DNA from: JAUVHV01 sp964523875
GTDB taxonomy: Bacteria > Omnitrophota > Gorgyraeia > JABMRG01
Length of the DNA stretch: 64,000 nucleotides
Assembly: GCA_964523875.1 (NCBI GenBank)
Contig: CAZGAS010000002.1
Coordinates: 1 to 64,000 of the forward strand
Direction of reading: 5' to 3'
Shown here: positions 7,950-17,393 of the stretch, piece by piece
Layout: each line of letters opens with the position of its first letter
Position numbering within the stretch: the first letter of the stretch is position 1
The notes under the pieces: model-generated
What the model was told of the DNA's origin: nothing
Databases searched by the model: none
What the model saw: the letters and a program-made list of their open reading frames with translations, nothing else
Translations under genes and position numbers: made by a program

Positions 7950-8863
7950 AAACTCTATATGGTTTTAAGGGTTTGAAAGGTAATATTTCACCATCAGTGG
8001 TAACTGTCGGTGTCTTTGATGGGGTGCACATAGGCCATAAGAAGATAATAACGCAACTACTCAAAACAGCAAAGAGAGATAACCTTAAGCCTATGGTAGT
8101 TACTTTTAATCCTCATCCAGCTAAAGTGCTTAAAAAGAGAGGCAAGATACTGATGCTTAGTTCACTTCAACATCGGTTGAGGCTCTTAAAAGAACTTGGC
8201 GTAGAGTTATGTGTTGTTATAGAGTTCAACAAGAGATTTTTAGAAAAAGATGCTGAATCATTCCTTAGCGATATCTTAGTCAAGAAGCTTGATATGAGAA
8301 AACTTGTTATCGGTGATAAGTTTTCATTTGGCAGGGAACAGCTTAAGAGCGCCGCAAGCTTAAGAAAAATATCTAACAAACTAGGCTTTCGCGTAAAGGT
8401 TATAAGGTCAAAGCGCTATCATCGCGCTGCGATAAGTTCAAGTGTTATACGCCGTCTTATTGAAAAGGGTAAGCTTAATACCGCTTCAAGGCTTTTGGCC
8501 AAGCCCGTGTCTGTATTAGGCACGGTAATTCACGGCAGGAAACGAGGCAGGATAATAGGCTTTAAGACAGCGAATATTGACCCGCACCATGAAGCCATAC
8601 CTCCAAGCGGTGTCTATGCTGTATATTCCAGAGTAGGTAGATCTATTTATAAGTCGGTATTAAATATAGGCACAAGGCCGACCTTTAATGAAAAAGACCC
8701 AAGCATAGAGGCCCATATATTCGATATCAATAGAAACCTTTATGGAAAAGATATAGAGATAAGTTTTGTAAAAAAGATTAGGCCTGAGAGAAAATTTGCA
8801 GATGAGGATGCTCTTCGTAGGCAGATTATAAAAGATTCCTTAATAGCTAAAAGACTTTTTTAG
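7946..8863 (+). CDS. ribF: Bifunctional riboflavin kinase/FAD synthetase
   Basis: 305 residues, normal length. The enzyme phosphorylates riboflavin to FMN and adenylates FMN to FAD. The N-terminal nucleotidyltransferase half has VGVFDGVHIGHKKII and VTFNPHPAKVL. The kinase half contains KPVSVLGTVIHGRKRGRIIGFKTANI and NIGTRPTFNEKDPSIEAHI. Start overlaps the truB stop, so translation is probably coupled. It ends 43 bases before the -35 element of the rpsO promoter. Confidence 0.95.
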   Translation: MKTLYGFKGLKGNISPSVVTVGVFDGVHIGHKKIITQLLKTAKRDNLKPMVVTFNPHPAKVLKKRGKILMLSSLQHRLRLLKELGVELCVVIEFNKRFLEKDAESFLSDILVKKLDMRKLVIGDKFSFGREQLKSAASLRKISNKLGFRVKVIRSKRYHRAAISSSVIRRLIEKGKLNTASRLLAKPVSVLGTVIHGRKRGRIIGFKTANIDPHHEAIPPSGVYAVYSRVGRSIYKSVLNIGTRPTFNEKDPSIEAHIFDINRNLYGKDIEISFVKKIRPERKFADEDALRRQIIKDSLIAKRLF

Positions 8864-8906
8864 GGATTTTGATATTTAGTTAATATAACCAAGCAAATTA
8901 TTTCCC

Positions 8907-8935
8907 TTTACAAAGGGGTATCTATCTGTTATAAT
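8907..8935 (+). promoter_or_regulatory. Sigma-70-type promoter of rpsO
   Basis: TTTACA (8907-8912) and TATAAT (8930-8935) are separated by exactly 17 bases. The -10 is a perfect consensus and the -35 matches TTGACA at five of six positions. Transcription would start near 8942, about 39 bases before the rpsO ATG. The recA promoter at 20922 has the same two hexamers and the same spacing. Confidence 0.8.
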
Positions 8936-8980
8936 CCAATATCATTCAACTAGAAGAGAAGGGAGAAACAGGATTTGGTC

Positions 8981-9250
8981 ATGGCACTTACTACTGATAA
9001 GAAACAAGCGGTTATAAAAGACAATAAGATTAATGAGAAAGATACAGGCTCTGTACAGGTACAGGTCGCTCTCCTTACCGAGAGGATCAACAGCCTAGCG
9101 GACCATTTCAAGACTCATAAAAAGGACCACCACTCAAGGCGCGGGCTCCTTAAGATGGTCTCTTTACGCAGAAAGCTATTAAAATACTTAAAGAAGCATG
9201 CGGTAGAAGAGTATAACAAGCTTACTGATAAATTAAAGATTAGAAAATAA
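8981..9250 (+). CDS. rpsO: 30S ribosomal protein S15
   Basis: 89 residues, the standard length. S15 binds the central domain of 16S rRNA early in assembly. The ATG at 8981 gives the usual N-terminus MALTTDKK; a TTG six bases upstream would add two residues. DTGSVQVQVALLTERINSLADHFKTHKKDHHSRRGLL is classic S15 and includes the RNA-contacting residues. The gene has its own strong promoter and is followed by a hairpin terminator at 9282-9332. In many bacteria S15 represses its own mRNA through a leader structure; I could not identify one in the short leader here. Confidence 0.97.
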   Translation: MALTTDKKQAVIKDNKINEKDTGSVQVQVALLTERINSLADHFKTHKKDHHSRRGLLKMVSLRRKLLKYLKKHAVEEYNKLTDKLKIRK

Positions 9251-9281
9251 TATTAGTTTTATTTTGATTGTATTTGGAGCG

Positions 9282-9332
9282 CGCTCCCCTCTATATGCAA
9301 CATGTATTTTTTAGCAGGGGAGTGTTTTTTTT
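9282..9332 (+). terminator. Rho-independent terminator after rpsO
   Basis: CGCTCCCCT (9282-9290) pairs with AGGGGAGTG (9316-9324), nine base pairs with one G-T pair, directly followed by eight Ts (9325-9332). The loop is long (25 bases) and partly self-complementary. It would end or attenuate the rpsO transcript 32 bases after the stop codon. In some bacteria a hairpin at this place between rpsO and pnp is an RNase III site instead. Confidence 0.75.
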
Positions 9333-9422
9333 ATGCCCGCGCTTGTACAGATTGTCTAGAATGATATTTTTATTAAATATAACGATATATAAAGATTAAA
9401 ACGAAATGAAAGGTAGGAAAAA

Positions 9423-11537
9423 ATGGTAAATAATGCAAAGACAATGGTTGGTAATAATGAAATAGTGATTGAAACCGGAAAACTCGCGAAACAGGCTGAT
9501 GGCGCTGTAACAGTATCTTGCGGTGAAACGGTTGTATTGGTAACCGCTGTTATGTCAAATACCCCTAGAGAAGGGATAGATTTCTTTCCACTTATGGTAG
9601 ATTATCGCGAAAGGACATACGCGGCAGGAAGGATTCCGGGAGGATATTTTAAGAGAGAAGGCCGGCCCACGGAACGAGAGATATTGACATCCAGGCTCAT
9701 TGACAGGCCCTTAAGGCCGCTATTTCCTGAAGGCATGACCAATGAAGTGCAGATTATGGCCATGGTTATATCAAGTGATGGAGAAAACGACCCGGATACG
9801 CTCGCTGTTATCGGTGCGTCGTGTGCTGTTGTGATAGCAGGTATTCCGTATCTAGGCCCTGTAGGCGCTGTAAGGATAGGACGTAAAGACGGCGATTTAA
9901 TAGTAAACCCTACATACGTAGAGATGGAAGAGTCTGATCTTGATATTGTAGTCTGCACTACAGAAGAAGGCGTTATTATGATAGAATCTGGCGCTAAGGA
10001 GGTCTCTGAAGAGGTCTTTCAAGAGGCTATTGAGCTTGCTTCAAACGAATGCCAGAAGACTATCAAGATGCAAAAAGATCTCGCTGATAAATGCAAAAAG
10101 CAGGAACAGAAACCTGTTATAAAAGAGATAGATTCAAGCCTTATATCAGAGGTAAAGACATTAGCTGCTGATAAGCTTGTTCAGATAAACTCAAAAGCTA
10201 CCAAGGAAGAGAGGATGGAGTTGACAGATCTCTTATCAAAGGAACTTGTTGAAAAGCTTGTTACAGATGAGAATGAGATAAGCGCATCCGATGTTATAGC
10301 CGCGCTTAATGAGATTGAGAAGACGACTGTGCGGGATATGATATTAAATGATAAGAAGCGTGTGGATGGGAGGGCCTCTGATGAGATAAGAAATATAGAA
10401 TCCGAGGTAGGGATATTGCCGCGTACTCATGGTTCAGCGCTCTTTACCAGAGGTCAGACACAATCGATGTCTGTTGTTACTTTGGGAACAGCATCTGATG
10501 AACAGTTCATAGAGTCTTTGGAAGGGGAATCAAAGAAATGCTTTATGCTTCATTATAATTTTCCGCCCTTTAGTGTTGGTGAAGCAAAGCCTATAAGGGG
10601 CGTAGGCAGGCGCGAGATCGGCCACGGTGCTTTAGCGGAAAGGTCACTTACGTTTATGCTGCCTTCAAAAGAGGATTTTCCATATACTATCCGTATAGTT
10701 TCAGATATCTTAGAGTCTAATGGATCATCAAGCATGGCTTCGGTATGCGCAGGCTCCCTCGCGCTTATGGACGCGGGTGTCCCTGTTAAGAAGTCAGTTG
10801 CGGGTATAGCAATAGGCCTTGTAAAGGAAGGTGATAATTTCGTGATACTTACGGATATCGCGGGCTTAGAAGATCATTACGGGGATATGGATTTTAAGGT
10901 GGCAGGAACCTCTGACGGAATAACAGCGTTGCAGGTTGATATAAAATTAAAGACTGGCATTACCTTTGAGATAATAAAGCAGGCGATGCAAGCGGCAAAG
11001 GCCGCGCGTCTTAGCATATTAGGCAATATGGCGAAAGCGATTGCGGATCCAAGGAATGGCCTATCAGATTACGCACCAAGAATAGAGACAATAAAGATAA
11101 GCACAGATAAGATACGCGATGTTATAGGCCCCGGAGGAAAGGTAATAAAGCAGATTATCGCGGATACAGGAGCGAGTATCAATGTTGATGATGACGGTAC
11201 TGTCAGTGTTGCCTCAAGTGATGGTGAGGCGCTTCAGAAGGCATTGGATATTATCTCCGGCATTGTAGCGGAGCCTGAGGTTGGCAGGATCTATCAAGCA
11301 ACAGTAAAAAGGCTTATGAATTTCGGCGCGTTCTGTGAGATATTACCGGGCAAAGAAGGGCTTTGCCATGTTTCGGAGCTTTCTGATGAATATGTTAAAA
11401 ATGTTGAAGATGTTGTAAAGGTAGGCGACAAAATCGAGGTAAAACTGGTTGAGGTGGACCAGCAGGGCAGGCTTAATCTTTCACGTAAGAAAGCCATGTC
11501 TAACCATAAAGATGAAGATAAAGGTAAAGATGCGTAG
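9423..11537 (+). CDS. pnp: Polyribonucleotide nucleotidyltransferase (PNPase)
   Basis: 704 residues, full length. PNPase degrades RNA 3' to 5' using phosphate and is central to mRNA turnover. Two RNase PH domains are present: the first has REGIDFFPLMVDYRE and RLIDRPLRPLFP, the second RTHGSALFTRGQTQS, GVGRREIGHGALAER and the catalytic region DHYGDMDFKVAGT. A KH domain (IRDVIGPGGKVIKQI) and an S1 domain (GRIYQATVKRLMNFGAFCEI) end the protein. A weak AGGTAGGA ribosome binding site precedes the ATG. It follows rpsO, the usual order, and dut starts 28 bases downstream. Confidence 0.97.
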   Translation: MVNNAKTMVGNNEIVIETGKLAKQADGAVTVSCGETVVLVTAVMSNTPREGIDFFPLMVDYRERTYAAGRIPGGYFKREGRPTEREILTSRLIDRPLRPLFPEGMTNEVQIMAMVISSDGENDPDTLAVIGASCAVVIAGIPYLGPVGAVRIGRKDGDLIVNPTYVEMEESDLDIVVCTTEEGVIMIESGAKEVSEEVFQEAIELASNECQKTIKMQKDLADKCKKQEQKPVIKEIDSSLISEVKTLAADKLVQINSKATKEERMELTDLLSKELVEKLVTDENEISASDVIAALNEIEKTTVRDMILNDKKRVDGRASDEIRNIESEVGILPRTHGSALFTRGQTQSMSVVTLGTASDEQFIESLEGESKKCFMLHYNFPPFSVGEAKPIRGVGRREIGHGALAERSLTFMLPSKEDFPYTIRIVSDILESNGSSSMASVCAGSLALMDAGVPVKKSVAGIAIGLVKEGDNFVILTDIAGLEDHYGDMDFKVAGTSDGITALQVDIKLKTGITFEIIKQAMQAAKAARLSILGNMAKAIADPRNGLSDYAPRIETIKISTDKIRDVIGPGGKVIKQIIADTGASINVDDDGTVSVASSDGEALQKALDIISGIVAEPEVGRIYQATVKRLMNFGAFCEILPGKEGLCHVSELSDEYVKNVEDVVKVGDKIEVKLVEVDQQGRLNLSRKKAMSNHKDEDKGKDA

Positions 11538-11565
11538 TTTGATTAAAAAATAATAGGATAAATCT

Positions 11566-12015
11566 ATGGAACAGATAGCAATCAATATAAAGAAAAAAGA
11601 AGGCTGTGAGGATCTTCCGACACCACGCTATATGAGTCAGGGCGCAAGCGGCATGGATGTATATGCTGATGTAGATAATGAGGTTACATTAGCTCCTGGG
11701 GATATAAAGCTTATCTCCGCGGGTTTTTATATGAGCATACCTGTTGGATATGAGGTACAGGTGAGGCCCAGGAGCGGACTTGCGATAAAACATGGTATAA
11801 GTATTGTTAATGCCCCAGGAACTATAGATAGTGATTACCGGGGGCTTGTGGGCATAATACTGATAAATCATGGCGATGATCCATTTGCTGTAAAAAGGGC
11901 AGACCGCATAGCGCAGATAGTCTTGCAGAAGGTTATACAGGCTGAAGTCGTTATTGTTGACGAGCTTGATGAAACAGCGCGCGCGCAGGGCGGTTTTGGA
12001 CATACTGGGATTTAA
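11566..12015 (+). CDS. dut: dUTP diphosphatase
   Basis: 149 residues, typical of the trimeric all-beta dUTPases. The enzyme hydrolyses dUTP to dUMP, keeping uracil out of DNA and supplying the thymidylate precursor. All five motifs are visible: GASGMDVYA, RPRSGLA, NAPGTIDSDYRG, RIAQIV and the C-terminal arm GGFGHTG that closes over the substrate. It follows pnp closely and is followed 45 bases later by uppP. Confidence 0.96.
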   Translation: MEQIAINIKKKEGCEDLPTPRYMSQGASGMDVYADVDNEVTLAPGDIKLISAGFYMSIPVGYEVQVRPRSGLAIKHGISIVNAPGTIDSDYRGLVGIILINHGDDPFAVKRADRIAQIVLQKVIQAEVVIVDELDETARAQGGFGHTGI

Positions 12016-12060
12016 GTTTTTGTATTATTCTTGAAACAGTTTCGAACATATAGAATGCAT

Positions 12061-12819
12061 ATGTCATACGCTGAAGCAATCATATCTGGCATAGTCCAGG
12101 GAGTAACAGAATTTCTTCCAATAAGCTCATCAGGTCACCTTGTAATTCTCCACAATTATTTCGGTTTCAAAGAGCCTCAACTACTTTTCGATATTTTTCT
12201 ACACATAGGAACACTTTTTGCTGTTGTAGTTTATTTCTGGCGTGATATAATAGATTTGATCGCCACAAAGAGGCGAATCGTATCCTTTATTATAATCGGG
12301 ACTATTCCAACAGTCCTGATAGGTTATTCTTTTAGCGCTATATTTGAGTCGTATTTTGCGGATATAAAAGTAGTTGGCAGCATGCTTTTGGTCACCGCGA
12401 TATTTCTCTTCGCGGCAGATTGGGCAGGCAGGCGCAGTCTTGATGCTGCTGCGGTTGGTAGGATGACATGGTTTAAAGCGATTATAATAGGTATTGTACA
12501 GGGCATAGCGATTATGCCGGGTATTTCAAGAAGTGGTTCAACAATATCCAGCGCAATGTTATTAAAGGTGGATAGGCGCCAGGCAATAAGGTTTTCATTT
12601 CTGTTGTCTATCCCGGCAGTCTTGGGTGCTGTGGTATTTAAACTTAGCAATATAACGGTTACAGCTGCTGTTACAAGTAATATGGCAGTTGGCGCTTTTT
12701 TTGCTTTTATCTTTGGGCTTGGTGCCATCTATCTATTGATAAAGAGCGTTATTAACAGTAATCTCAAGTTTTTTGGTTTTTATTGCCTTTTAACCGGAGG
12801 GGTTATTCTAGCCTTATGA
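12061..12819 (+). CDS. uppP: Undecaprenyl-diphosphatase UppP/BacA
   Basis: 252 residues, an integral membrane protein that removes phosphate from undecaprenyl diphosphate to recycle the carrier lipid of peptidoglycan synthesis. The family motifs EFLPISSSGHL near the N-terminus and PGISRSGSTI in the second half are both present, with about seven hydrophobic segments. The ATG at 12061 gives the usual N-terminus; ATG 12055 or TTG 12031 are possible longer starts. The stop overlaps the ftsK start (ATGA), suggesting coupled translation. Confidence 0.93.
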   Translation: MSYAEAIISGIVQGVTEFLPISSSGHLVILHNYFGFKEPQLLFDIFLHIGTLFAVVVYFWRDIIDLIATKRRIVSFIIIGTIPTVLIGYSFSAIFESYFADIKVVGSMLLVTAIFLFAADWAGRRSLDAAAVGRMTWFKAIIIGIVQGIAIMPGISRSGSTISSAMLLKVDRRQAIRFSFLLSIPAVLGAVVFKLSNITVTAAVTSNMAVGAFFAFIFGLGAIYLLIKSVINSNLKFFGFYCLLTGGVILAL

Positions 12820-15038
12820 CACAGCAAAGAATAAACGAAATAGTAGGTTTTATATACATAGCTATCGCGATACTTGTACTTGTAAGCCTCATGACATATG
12901 AGCCCGCGGACCTTACGTTTTTTGCTTCTACAGCAAATGTACAACTGCATAATTTTGTTGGTATTATAGGTGCTTATATCGGAGCTATCCTCTTTTTCCT
13001 GATTGGACAGAGCGCTTACATAATACCGTTTTTATGCTTTGTCTGGGCCATTGACAGGTTTACCTCACAACAGCCGCAACGTTCGCTTATCAAGTTTTCA
13101 GGAACAACGGTCTTGTTTCTCGCTACAAGTTCATTTTTAGCGCTTATATTCAATGGGGCTAGTACGGTTAGGATGCAGGCAGGCGGTATCTTTGGCATGT
13201 TTTTATCATCACTACTGGATAAGTATTTTGGTATGGTTGGGTCATATGTAATTGTGATTACATTGATGGTGCTATCTATTCTCCTGGCAACTGAATTTTT
13301 AATTATACCTTTCTTTGGTATATTTATTAATAAGGCGAATGAGCTATATCAGGAAGGAAAAGATAAGAGGGCAGAGGCGAAAGCTCAAAAGCCAGAGATA
13401 AGGGTTAAGCCCGTAAAGCCGCTTAAAGCTCCGCCTACTATACTGGAGAGCCCCAAATTCCAGCAGCCGATATCACCGAAAATCAAAATTGACAAAAAAC
13501 ATATCCAGACATCCGCGGAGAAGGAGCAGGTAGCTGCCAAGATAGAACCAAAAGAGGTAGGTGAATATAAGCTTCCTTCTCTCGATCTGCTTGACTCTCC
13601 GCCGCCAGCCCAAGAATGCCAGATAAAAGAGGACCTTACTGCGTCTTCGGCGATCCTGGAAGATACTCTTCGTGATTTTGGCATAGAGGTTAGGGTGTCA
13701 CAAGTTGAGAAAGGCCCTGTAATTACCAGGTACGAACTTGAACCATCACCGGGAGTCAAGGTAAACAAGATTACTGCGTTAAATGATGATATTGCCCTGG
13801 CAATGAAGGCGCAATCTGTCAGAATCATCGCGCCTATACCGGGAAAAGCGCGAGTAGGAGTCGAGGTTCCTAATAGTACGGCGTCACTGGTCTATCTGAA
13901 AGAAGTTCTTTTATCAACTGAGTTCCAGAATGCGAAATCCAAGCTTACGCTTGCTCTTGGAAAAGATACAGCAGGGATACCTGTTGTATGTGACCTTGCG
14001 AAGATGCCACATATGCTGATTGCGGGAACAACAGGCTCAGGCAAGACGGTCTGCGTAAATAGTATAATCCTCAGTATGCTCTATAACGCATCCCCTGATG
14101 AGCTTAAGTTTATACTTGTTGATCCTAAAATGGTTGAAATGGCAATGTTTAACAAGCTGCCGCACCTTATATGCCCTGTGCTCACCAACGCGAAGAAGGC
14201 GTCAGGTGCCTTAAATTGGCTGGTAAATGAGATGGAATCGCGGTATAAACTTTTAGCGAAAGTCTCGTCAAGAAATATAGCTATCTTTAATCAAAAGGCA
14301 GCAGAAGGCCAGTTCAAGGATGATATTGATGTGCCTGACAGGTTGCCTTATATAGTACTGGTTATCGATGAATTAGCGGATCTTATGGCTGTAGCATCTA
14401 ATGAGATTGAGAGCGCTATAACACGCCTTGCCCAGCTTTCACGCGCGGTAGGTATCCATATTATACTTGCTACACAGAGGCCATCTGTAGATGTTATAAC
14501 AGGTGTTATTAAGGCAAATTTTCCCGCGAGAATATCCTTTAAGGTTGCCTCTAAGGTGGATTCTCGTACAGTACTTGATATAAATGGTGCTGACAAACTT
14601 CTCGGGCGGGGCGATATGTTATTTATGGAACCGAGTACCTCAAAGCCTGTTCGCGCGCAGTCCAGTCTGGTTGCCGATAATGAGATAGAGAGGGTAATAG
14701 ATTTTATAGCCTCACAGAGAGGGATGGAGTTTGAAGAGGGGATATCAAAACAGCAGGAGAAGAAAAATTTTGGTAAAGGTAATGACAAGGATGAGCTTTT
14801 TGATGATGCCCTTCGCCTTACAATGGAAGCAGGGCAGGCATCGGTATCTATGCTGCAAAGAAGGATGCGTTTAAGCTATACGCGCGCGGCCAGGATAATA
14901 GACAGTATGGAGGAAGAAGGCCTTATAGGGCCTTATTGCGGGTCAAAACCGCGCGAAATATTAGTTGACCGCGAAGAATACTTAGGTATTGAGAAACAGG
15001 CAAACAAGGAAGGTGAGACAGCTGGCGAGGCTGTCTAA
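12816..15038 (+). CDS. ftsK: DNA translocase FtsK/SpoIIIE
   Basis: 740 residues from the ATG at 12816. FtsK pumps chromosomal DNA through the division septum and activates XerCD recombination. The N-terminus has four hydrophobic segments, followed by a Lys/Pro-rich linker (near residues 185-270). The motor carries Walker A GTTGSGKT near residue 405 and Walker B VLVIDELADLM near 515. The C-terminal winged-helix gamma domain is recognisable in QASVSMLQRRMRLSYTRAARIID. The linker is short. An Xer recombinase gene lies at 4062. Confidence 0.95.
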   Translation: MTQQRINEIVGFIYIAIAILVLVSLMTYEPADLTFFASTANVQLHNFVGIIGAYIGAILFFLIGQSAYIIPFLCFVWAIDRFTSQQPQRSLIKFSGTTVLFLATSSFLALIFNGASTVRMQAGGIFGMFLSSLLDKYFGMVGSYVIVITLMVLSILLATEFLIIPFFGIFINKANELYQEGKDKRAEAKAQKPEIRVKPVKPLKAPPTILESPKFQQPISPKIKIDKKHIQTSAEKEQVAAKIEPKEVGEYKLPSLDLLDSPPPAQECQIKEDLTASSAILEDTLRDFGIEVRVSQVEKGPVITRYELEPSPGVKVNKITALNDDIALAMKAQSVRIIAPIPGKARVGVEVPNSTASLVYLKEVLLSTEFQNAKSKLTLALGKDTAGIPVVCDLAKMPHMLIAGTTGSGKTVCVNSIILSMLYNASPDELKFILVDPKMVEMAMFNKLPHLICPVLTNAKKASGALNWLVNEMESRYKLLAKVSSRNIAIFNQKAAEGQFKDDIDVPDRLPYIVLVIDELADLMAVASNEIESAITRLAQLSRAVGIHIILATQRPSVDVITGVIKANFPARISFKVASKVDSRTVLDINGADKLLGRGDMLFMEPSTSKPVRAQSSLVADNEIERVIDFIASQRGMEFEEGISKQQEKKNFGKGNDKDELFDDALRLTMEAGQASVSMLQRRMRLSYTRAARIIDSMEEEGLIGPYCGSKPREILVDREEYLGIEKQANKEGETAGEAV

Positions 15039-15048
15039 AATTAAGCTA

Positions 15049-15885
15049 ATGACAATAGGAAACAAGCTTAAGCAGGCAAGAGAGAAAAAGCACGTTAGCA
15101 TAGACGAGGCCTATCAATATACCAGAATTCTTCCTGAGATACTGTCCGCTTTTGAACGAGATGATTTTCCAAGGATTTCCAGTCCTATATATATAAAAAG
15201 TTTTTTACGAAAATATTCGTCTTATCTTCAACTTAATCCTGAGAGTATCTTAAGCGAGTATAAAAGAATGGATATCCACCAGTCCTTATCAGAGCCTGAA
15301 CCGACTATTGTTGATGAAAAGCCCCCTGCGCGAAGAATTGATACTCAGAAGCTTGTTAAAGTAGTAAAGGCTGCTTTTAAACCTGTACTTATTATTTTAT
15401 TATTGATCCTGTTAATTAAAGCAACGGGATGGACAAAGCATAAATTTCTAATCTGGCGTAGTGCGCATTTAAATCAGGCAAAACAAGAAAAGAAGACAAA
15501 TCAGGCAAATCAAGCAAAGCAGTCAAAGCCGTCAAAGTTGTTAGAACCTCTTCGTGAGAAGAAGGCCTCTCCTGCGGTCAAAGAGGCTAAGAGACCAGTT
15601 AAAGAGCCCCTAAAAGGTGTACTTATACCCCAGAATGAAAGACTCAATCTTTCAATAAGCACCACAGATGATGTATGGATAGAGCTTAGAATGGATGGCA
15701 ATATAATATTTAAGAACGTGTTAAAGAAGGGTTCGGAAGAAAATTGGCAGGCTGATAAAAATTTTGAACTCTGGACAGGCAATGCGGCCGCGATGAACAT
15801 TACATTGAATGGTAATAATCTTGGTTCGCCTGGAGTAGGTGTTAAAAAAGGCATTATTATAAACAGGCAAGGTATCAAGAAGTAG
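15049..15885 (+). CDS. RodZ-like helix-turn-helix membrane protein
   Basis: 278 residues from the ATG at 15049. An N-terminal Xre-like helix-turn-helix of the RodZ type (MTIGNKLKQAREKKHVSIDEAY, then IYIKSFLRKYSSYLQLNPE) is followed by a single hydrophobic segment at about residues 108-125. A Gln/Lys-rich linker (KQEKKTNQANQAKQ) comes next, then a C-terminal beta-rich domain (NLSISTTDDVWIELRMDG) like the DUF4115 domain of RodZ. RodZ links MreB to the envelope to set rod shape, so a cytoskeletal role is likely. It begins 10 bases after ftsK. A hairpin terminator follows. Confidence 0.8.
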   Translation: MTIGNKLKQAREKKHVSIDEAYQYTRILPEILSAFERDDFPRISSPIYIKSFLRKYSSYLQLNPESILSEYKRMDIHQSLSEPEPTIVDEKPPARRIDTQKLVKVVKAAFKPVLIILLLILLIKATGWTKHKFLIWRSAHLNQAKQEKKTNQANQAKQSKPSKLLEPLREKKASPAVKEAKRPVKEPLKGVLIPQNERLNLSISTTDDVWIELRMDGNIIFKNVLKKGSEENWQADKNFELWTGNAAAMNITLNGNNLGSPGVGVKKGIIINRQGIKK

Positions 15886-15918
15886 GGATGAGATCTAAGA
15901 TTATAATAAGAGGAAGCT

Positions 15919-15943
15919 ATCGGAACAGGGATTCCGATTTTTT
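15919..15943 (+). terminator. Rho-independent terminator after the rodZ-like gene
   Basis: ATCGGAA (15919-15925) and TTCCGAT (15932-15938) form a perfect 7-bp stem with a 6-base loop, and the last T runs into a tract of six Ts (15938-15943). It lies 34 bases after the stop codon and before rimO, so the uppP-ftsK-rodZ transcript probably ends here. Confidence 0.75.
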
Positions 15944-16025
15944 ATTAACTGGTTTACGATTTTAACTTTCTGGCAACACAAAAACATCTTAATCTAAATA
16001 CTCACAAAAAAAGAAGAGAATGCTG

Positions 16026-17375
16026 ATGCGATCTAAAAGAGAGAGAGTGGCTATCATAAGTTTAGGATGCGCGCGTAATCTGGTCGATTCGGAACTTATA
16101 ATTGGCAGGCTTAAGGCCGCAGGCTTTGTTATTGTTGAGGATGCTGATTCATCCGATATCGTTATAATTAATACATGTGCTTTTATCGAGGACGCGAAAA
16201 TCGAGTCCATAGAGACCATATTAAAGGCTTCCAACCTTAAGAAAGAGAAGCGTATTAGGAAGCTTGTTGTATGCGGTTGTCTGGCACAACGCTATTGCCA
16301 ACAGTTAAAAAAAGATATTCCAGAGATAGACGCGATCTTAGGGGTAGATAATTTTAAAAGTATCAGCAAGGCGGTAAACGCTATATTGAGCGATGAAAAA
16401 TTTATAGCAGTCAATACTCCCAGCGCTATTTGCTCTGATAAAGACCCGCGCTTATTTTTAACCCCGTCTTATTACGCATATGTTAAAATAGCGGAAGGCT
16501 GTCAGAACCATTGTAGTTATTGCGCGATATACAATATACGCGGCAGGCTAAGAAGCAGGGCTGTTTCGTCTATCATCTCAGAGGTAAAGGCCCTTGCCCA
16601 TGACAAGCGAAAGGCTGAGTTAAATATTATTGCTCAGGATACTACCTCGTATGGGATGGATAGATATAAAAGATTGATGCTGCCAAAGCTTCTAAGCAAG
16701 ATATGCCAATTGAAACCTTCTCACTGGATAAGGCTTTTGTATGCGCACCCGCGGCATTTTACCGATGATTTGATAGATACTATCGCGAGAGAGGACGCTA
16801 TATGCAAATATATAGATTTGCCCATACAGCATATAAATAATAGAATATTAACAAAAATGAACCGTAGGATAAAGCGTGAAGAGATAGAGGCGCTTATTAA
16901 AAAGATAAGAACCAGGATTCCTGATGTTGCCTTGAGGACATCAGTGATAGTTGGTTTTCCCGGTGAGACCAAAAAAGAGTTTAGCGAATTGCTAGATTTT
17001 ATAAAGCAGATTCAATTTGAAAGGCTTGGAGCGTTTATATATTCGAGGGAAGAAGACACCCCAGCTTATAGTTTTAAACAACAGGTAGCTAAACAGGTGA
17101 AGAATAGGCGGCTTGATAAGCTTATGCGCTTACAGCAGGAGGTCTCGAAAGATGTAAATGCACGTTTTCTTGGCAAGAGGCTAGAGGCCCTTGTTGAGGC
17201 AAGATCAGGTAAGGGTATATATACGGGCCGGACTCAATACGATGCGCCTGAGGTAGATGGAACAGTCTTTATACATTCAAAAAAGAGTTTAGCACCGGGC
17301 CAATTTGTAAATATAGAGATTACAGATACCCTTGAATACGATTTAGTGGGCAAAAATATCAAGGATTGCCCTTAA
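16026..17375 (+). CDS. rimO: Ribosomal protein S12 methylthiotransferase RimO
   Basis: 449 residues. RimO adds a methylthio group to an aspartate of ribosomal protein S12, using two 4Fe-4S clusters. The N-terminal MTTase domain has three cysteines (SLGCARNLVDSE, INTCAF, VCGCLAQ). The radical-SAM motif GCQNHCSYC supplies CxxxCxxC near residue 158, and a TRAM domain ends the protein. ISLGCARNLVDSE separates RimO from MiaB. I prefer the ATG at 16026, six bases after AAGAAGAGA; ATG 16020 is too close to it. It follows a terminator, so a promoter should lie within 15944-16019, but none is clear. Confidence 0.93.
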   Translation: MRSKRERVAIISLGCARNLVDSELIIGRLKAAGFVIVEDADSSDIVIINTCAFIEDAKIESIETILKASNLKKEKRIRKLVVCGCLAQRYCQQLKKDIPEIDAILGVDNFKSISKAVNAILSDEKFIAVNTPSAICSDKDPRLFLTPSYYAYVKIAEGCQNHCSYCAIYNIRGRLRSRAVSSIISEVKALAHDKRKAELNIIAQDTTSYGMDRYKRLMLPKLLSKICQLKPSHWIRLLYAHPRHFTDDLIDTIAREDAICKYIDLPIQHINNRILTKMNRRIKREEIEALIKKIRTRIPDVALRTSVIVGFPGETKKEFSELLDFIKQIQFERLGAFIYSREEDTPAYSFKQQVAKQVKNRRLDKLMRLQQEVSKDVNARFLGKRLEALVEARSGKGIYTGRTQYDAPEVDGTVFIHSKKSLAPGQFVNIEITDTLEYDLVGKNIKDCP

Positions 17376-17393
17376 GATATTTGGAGTATGATT

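Noticed and set aside
12033..12043. GAAACAGTTTC palindrome before uppP, also at 40070-40080
   Set aside because: Eleven bases can recur by chance in 64 kb, and flanking sequence is unrelated.
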